This document shows positions 5,695-7,851 of a DNA stretch of 7,851 nt, piece by piece. Within the stretch, counting starts at the first letter, position 1, and the number at the start of each line of letters is the position of its first letter. A program made the position numbers and the translations under genes. The notes beneath the pieces were generated by a model that was not told the DNA's origin, searched no databases, and saw only the letters and a list, made by a program, of their open reading frames with translations. The stretch comes from Thermococcaceae archaeon (GTDB lineage Archaea; Methanobacteriota_B; Thermococci; Thermococcales; Thermococcaceae), in NCBI GenBank assembly GCA_026986455.1, contig JALSON010000319.1, positions 1 through 7,851 of the forward strand. The letters are read 5' to 3'.

Positions 5695-6969
5695 ATGGAC
5701 TACCGCCGGTTTTTCAGCCAGTTCCAATACCTCAGCAGAAGGCCCGGCATTGGAGGGAGAATCAAAGAGAGGCCAGGGGATTTTGTTGTAAAGGAGATTC
5801 TTCCAAAGAGCATCTTTGAGAATGGAGGCTGCCTGATTTACCGTCTCAAAAAGAGAAACTGGGATACGATGGCAGCCATCAAGGAAATCGCAAAGAGAGT
5901 GGGGATTCCATACAGGGAAATAGGCTTTGCCGGGACAAAGGATAGGAAGGCCATAACATTCCAGTACATAAGTCTATGCGGCCGGGAAAAAGAGGTACTG
6001 AGAGAAAGACTTGACTCCATTGAAATCCGGGATATTGAGCTGAAGTTTATGGGGTATGGGAAAAGGCTGCGCCTCGGTGCTCTCCTGGGGAACAGGTTCA
6101 GAATCATCGTCAGGGAGCCGGATGTTGAGAAGAGCCGGGTGCTTGAGAGGGTGGGGGATATTCTCTCGGACATCAAGAAAAAGGGCGGCTTTCCCAACTA
6201 TTTCGGCTATCAGCGATTTGGTGAGAGGAGGGTAATTAACCATGAGGTTGGGAAGCTCCTTCTTCAGGGAAGATTTGACGAGGCGGCCATGAAGTTCCTC
6301 GGGGAGTACAGCGGCGACATGGAAGGGGATGAGGCAAGGAGGAATTTCCTCGAAAGCGGGGATGTTGACAGAGCTTTGGAGGAGTTTCCCAGGTTCCTGA
6401 GGTATGAAAGGGCCATGCTATACAGATATAAAGAAACGGGGAGCTGGAAGAAGGCATTTGCTATCCTGCCCGGGCCGATAATGAGGATTTTCATACACTC
6501 CTATCAGTCATATCTTTTTAACAGGGTTCTCTCAAGGAGGATAGAGGAAGGCCTTCCGCTGAACGAAGCCCTCCCAGGGGATATCATCTGTCAGGTGAAG
6601 AGCGGAATCCCCCTCAGGGACAGAACGTACAGGGTTACTGAAAGCAACATTGGGTTTGTCAATGAGAAGATCAGGCGAGGGGAGGCCATGGTGACCGGGC
6701 CGATTTTCGGCTATATGATGAGAAGGGCGAGGGGAGAAATGGGCAGAATTGAGGCCGGGATACTGGAGGAGGAGGGCATTTCTGTCGAGCAGTTCCGTAT
6801 GAAAAGCCTGAAGCTCATGGCGGAGCCGGGAGGGAGGAGGGAGCTTTTGATAAGGCCGAAGGAATTCAGGTACGGTGTGCTGAAGGACGGCAGTGTGGGA
6901 TTTAAATTCTTTCTGCCCAAGGGGGTCTATGCCACAAGCCTTTTGAGGGAAATCATGAAAGATCACTGA
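5695..6969 (+). CDS. truD: tRNA pseudouridine synthase TruD
   Basis: TruD family enzyme that isomerises uridine to pseudouridine in tRNA, classically U13 in the D arm in bacteria (Pus7 in eukaryotes). From ATG 5695 it has 424 residues, in the range of archaeal members, which are longer than the 349-residue E. coli protein. Signatures: an N-terminal [17 protein letters not shown] segment (18-34), the catalytic loop [14 protein letters not shown] (77-90) with the nucleophile Asp83, [13 protein letters not shown] (near 165), [13 protein letters not shown] (about 268-280) and the C-terminal [19 protein letters not shown]. The helical insertion (TRUD domain) between the last motifs is intact. A GTG at 5686 directly abutting the pth2 stop would add three residues. 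The gap to pth2 is nine bases, so the genes are very probably cotranscribed and translationally coupled. Pairing with Pth2 is sensible as both act on tRNA. Confidence 0.95.
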   Translation: MDYRRFFSQFQYLSRRPGIGGRIKERPGDFVVKEILPKSIFENGGCLIYRLKKRNWDTMAAIKEIAKRVGIPYREIGFAGTKDRKAITFQYISLCGREKEVLRERLDSIEIRDIELKFMGYGKRLRLGALLGNRFRIIVREPDVEKSRVLERVGDILSDIKKKGGFPNYFGYQRFGERRVINHEVGKLLLQGRFDEAAMKFLGEYSGDMEGDEARRNFLESGDVDRALEEFPRFLRYERAMLYRYKETGSWKKAFAILPGPIMRIFIHSYQSYLFNRVLSRRIEEGLPLNEALPGDIICQVKSGIPLRDRTYRVTESNIGFVNEKIRRGEAMVTGPIFGYMMRRARGEMGRIEAGILEEEGISVEQFRMKSLKLMAEPGGRRELLIRPKEFRYGVLKDGSVGFKFFLPKGVYATSLLREIMKDH

Positions 6970-6978
6970 GGTGAGAGC

Positions 6979-7680
6979 ATGATAAGGGTCATTTCCGTCG
7001 ATATTGACGGCACGATAACATATCCTGATAGAAGGCTGCATGAGGAGGCTTTAAGGGCAATCCGGAGGGCCGAAGAGCTGGGAGTTAAGGTAATGCTCGT
7101 CACCGGCAACACCGCGGGATTTGCGATGGGGGCAAGCGTCCTTATAGGGACGAGCGGGCCGATAATAGCGGAGGATGGTGGTGTTGTGGCTGATTGCAAA
7201 GGAGACAACAGGATATATCTCGGCGATATGGGGGAGAGCACAATCCTGTGGAGCGAGCTGAAAAAGCGCTATCCCGAGGCTGAAATGAGCTACACCATGA
7301 AGTACGGGGAGAGAAAAGCGGGCCTCGTTCTGCGGAGAACGGTTCCGGTGGAGGCTGTCAGGAGGCTCATAAAGGAGCTCAATCTTAACCTCGAAGCCGT
7401 TGATTCCGGCTTTGCGATTCATGTAAAGCAGCCGTGGGTTAACAAGGGCAACGGCATCAAAAAAGCGTGCGAGATACTGGGAATAAAGCCAGAGGAAGTC
7501 GCACACATCGGCGACGGCGAAAACGATTTAGCCGCCTTTGATGTCGTGGGGTATAAAGTTGCCCTTGCACAGGCCCCTGAAAGCCTGAAGAGCCGGGCAG
7601 ACTATATTACACAGAAAAGCTATGGGGAAGGCGGGGCCGAAGGAATCCTGCACATCCTGAAGAAGTTCGGATATCTCTGA
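6979..7680 (+). CDS. HAD-family phosphatase, archaeal phosphoglycolate phosphatase type
   Basis: A 233-residue Mg-dependent HAD hydrolase with a C2-type cap (TIGR01487/Cof-like). Motif I is DIDGT with nucleophile Asp8 and Asp10; motif II is VTGNT with Thr42; motif III Lys156 (PWVNKGNGI); motif [12 protein letters not shown] with Asp179 and Asp183. The cap lies between motifs II and III (about 82-150). Such proteins in Thermoplasma and Pyrococcus are annotated as phosphoglycolate phosphatases (2-phosphoglycolate to glycolate), but activity has been shown mostly on generic phosphoesters, so the true substrate here is open. The ribosome site GAGGTGA (6968-6974) overlaps the truD TGA and lies four bases before ATG. 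The gap is nine bases, so it is the third gene of the pth2-truD operon. No T-run longer than three bases follows; termination is unclear. Confidence 0.92.
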   Translation: MIRVISVDIDGTITYPDRRLHEEALRAIRRAEELGVKVMLVTGNTAGFAMGASVLIGTSGPIIAEDGGVVADCKGDNRIYLGDMGESTILWSELKKRYPEAEMSYTMKYGERKAGLVLRRTVPVEAVRRLIKELNLNLEAVDSGFAIHVKQPWVNKGNGIKKACEILGIKPEEVAHIGDGENDLAAFDVVGYKVALAQAPESLKSRADYITQKSYGEGGAEGILHILKKFGYL

Positions 7681-7700
7681 ATTTCCCTCTTAAAAGCCAC

Positions 7701-7715
7701 CGAAAGATTTATAAA
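7701..7715 (+). promoter_or_regulatory. Strong BRE/TATA promoter of the tRNA gene
   Basis: CGAAAG (BRE) followed by TTTATAAA (7708-7715) is the best match to the archaeal consensus in the window. Initiation near 7736 would give a leader of about 16 bases to be removed by RNase P before the tRNA at 7752. The rest of the 71-base gap holds nothing else I can support. Confidence 0.8.
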
Positions 7716-7751
7716 CTCGCTCCGATGATGGAGTTATGGCGTCATGGGAGT

Positions 7752-7829
<78 letters not shown>

Positions 7830-7838
7830 TCCCTGGGC

Positions 7839-7851
7839 GGGCCCGTGGTCT
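7839..7851 (+). tRNA. Probable start of a second tRNA, cut by the window end
   Basis: GGGCCCGTGGTCT could be a seven-base 5' acceptor strand (7839-7845), T8-G9 and a D-stem strand GTCT (7848-7851), as in many archaeal tRNA-Val genes. It begins nine bases after the tRNA-Ala CCA, a usual spacing for cotranscribed tRNAs. Only 13 bases are visible, so neither folding nor anticodon can be checked. Confidence 0.5.

Noticed and set aside
520..7506. Long minus-strand open frames opposite the main genes
   Set aside because: Their translations are low-complexity or show no known motif, and each lies opposite a gene with clear family signatures; they are antisense shadows.
5321..7732. Shared GATGATGGA in the pth2 leader (5321-5329) and the tRNA leader (7724-7732)
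   Set aside because: The distance to the TATA box differs (about 31 versus 16 bases), and in the first case it overlaps the start codon; chance is likely for nine bases of this composition.
7724..7751. Box C-like ATGATGG before the tRNA, suggesting a C/D guide RNA
   Set aside because: There is no properly placed D box (CTGA) or C'/D' pair between it and the tRNA.

Overview
The window looks like a chromosomal housekeeping segment from a hyperthermophilic euryarchaeote, most likely of the Thermococcales (Thermococcus, Pyrococcus or Palaeococcus type). Five things point there: an archaeal-type 438-residue AspRS very close to what I remember of the Thermococcus kodakarensis enzyme; an archaeal Pth2 and a HAD phosphatase resembling the Pyrococcus proteins; BRE/TATA promoters rather than bacterial -35/-10 elements; strong GGAGGTGA-type ribosome sites; and heavy AGA/AGG/ATA codon use. 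The placement rests on recalled family sequences, not on a search. All genes lie on the + strand, and no intergenic stretch exceeds about 115 bases.

Layout. (1) 3-503 is the 3' part of an unrecognised, comparatively A+T-rich gene that is open to the left window edge; it may carry a PATAN/DUF4388-like domain. (2) 535-1146 encodes an HD-domain phosphohydrolase. (3) After a promoter and a leader containing a perfect 14-bp palindrome, 1260-1772 (KH-domain NusA-like protein) and 1797-3113 (aspS) form a two-gene operon. (4) 3175-5271 encodes a large secreted, membrane-anchored protein of repeated beta-rich modules with a C-terminal membrane segment and a charged cytoplasmic tail. (5) 5329-5685 (pth2), 5695-6969 (truD) and 6979-7680 (HAD phosphatase, archaeal phosphoglycolate phosphatase type) form a tight operon with 9-nt gaps, where ribosome sites overlap the preceding stop codons. 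(6) 7752-7829 is tRNA-Ala(GGC) behind its own strong promoter, followed 9 nt later by what looks like the first 13 bases of a second tRNA cut off by the window end.

The common theme is tRNA and translation: charging (AspRS), peptidyl-tRNA recycling (Pth2), pseudouridylation (TruD) and a tRNA gene, plus an RNA-binding KH protein. The phosphatases, the surface protein and the first gene are not obviously part of it. I see no mobile element, CRISPR array, defence system or other clearly new multi-gene system. The best leads are non-coding: AGGCCT placed exactly across the stop codon at three of the four visible transcription-unit ends that precede a new protein or tRNA promoter, and the palindrome in the KH-aspS leader. 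Among proteins, the leads are a Tyr at the AspRS position that helps tell tRNA-Asp from tRNA-Asn, and the unrecognised proteins at 3-503 and 3175-5271.
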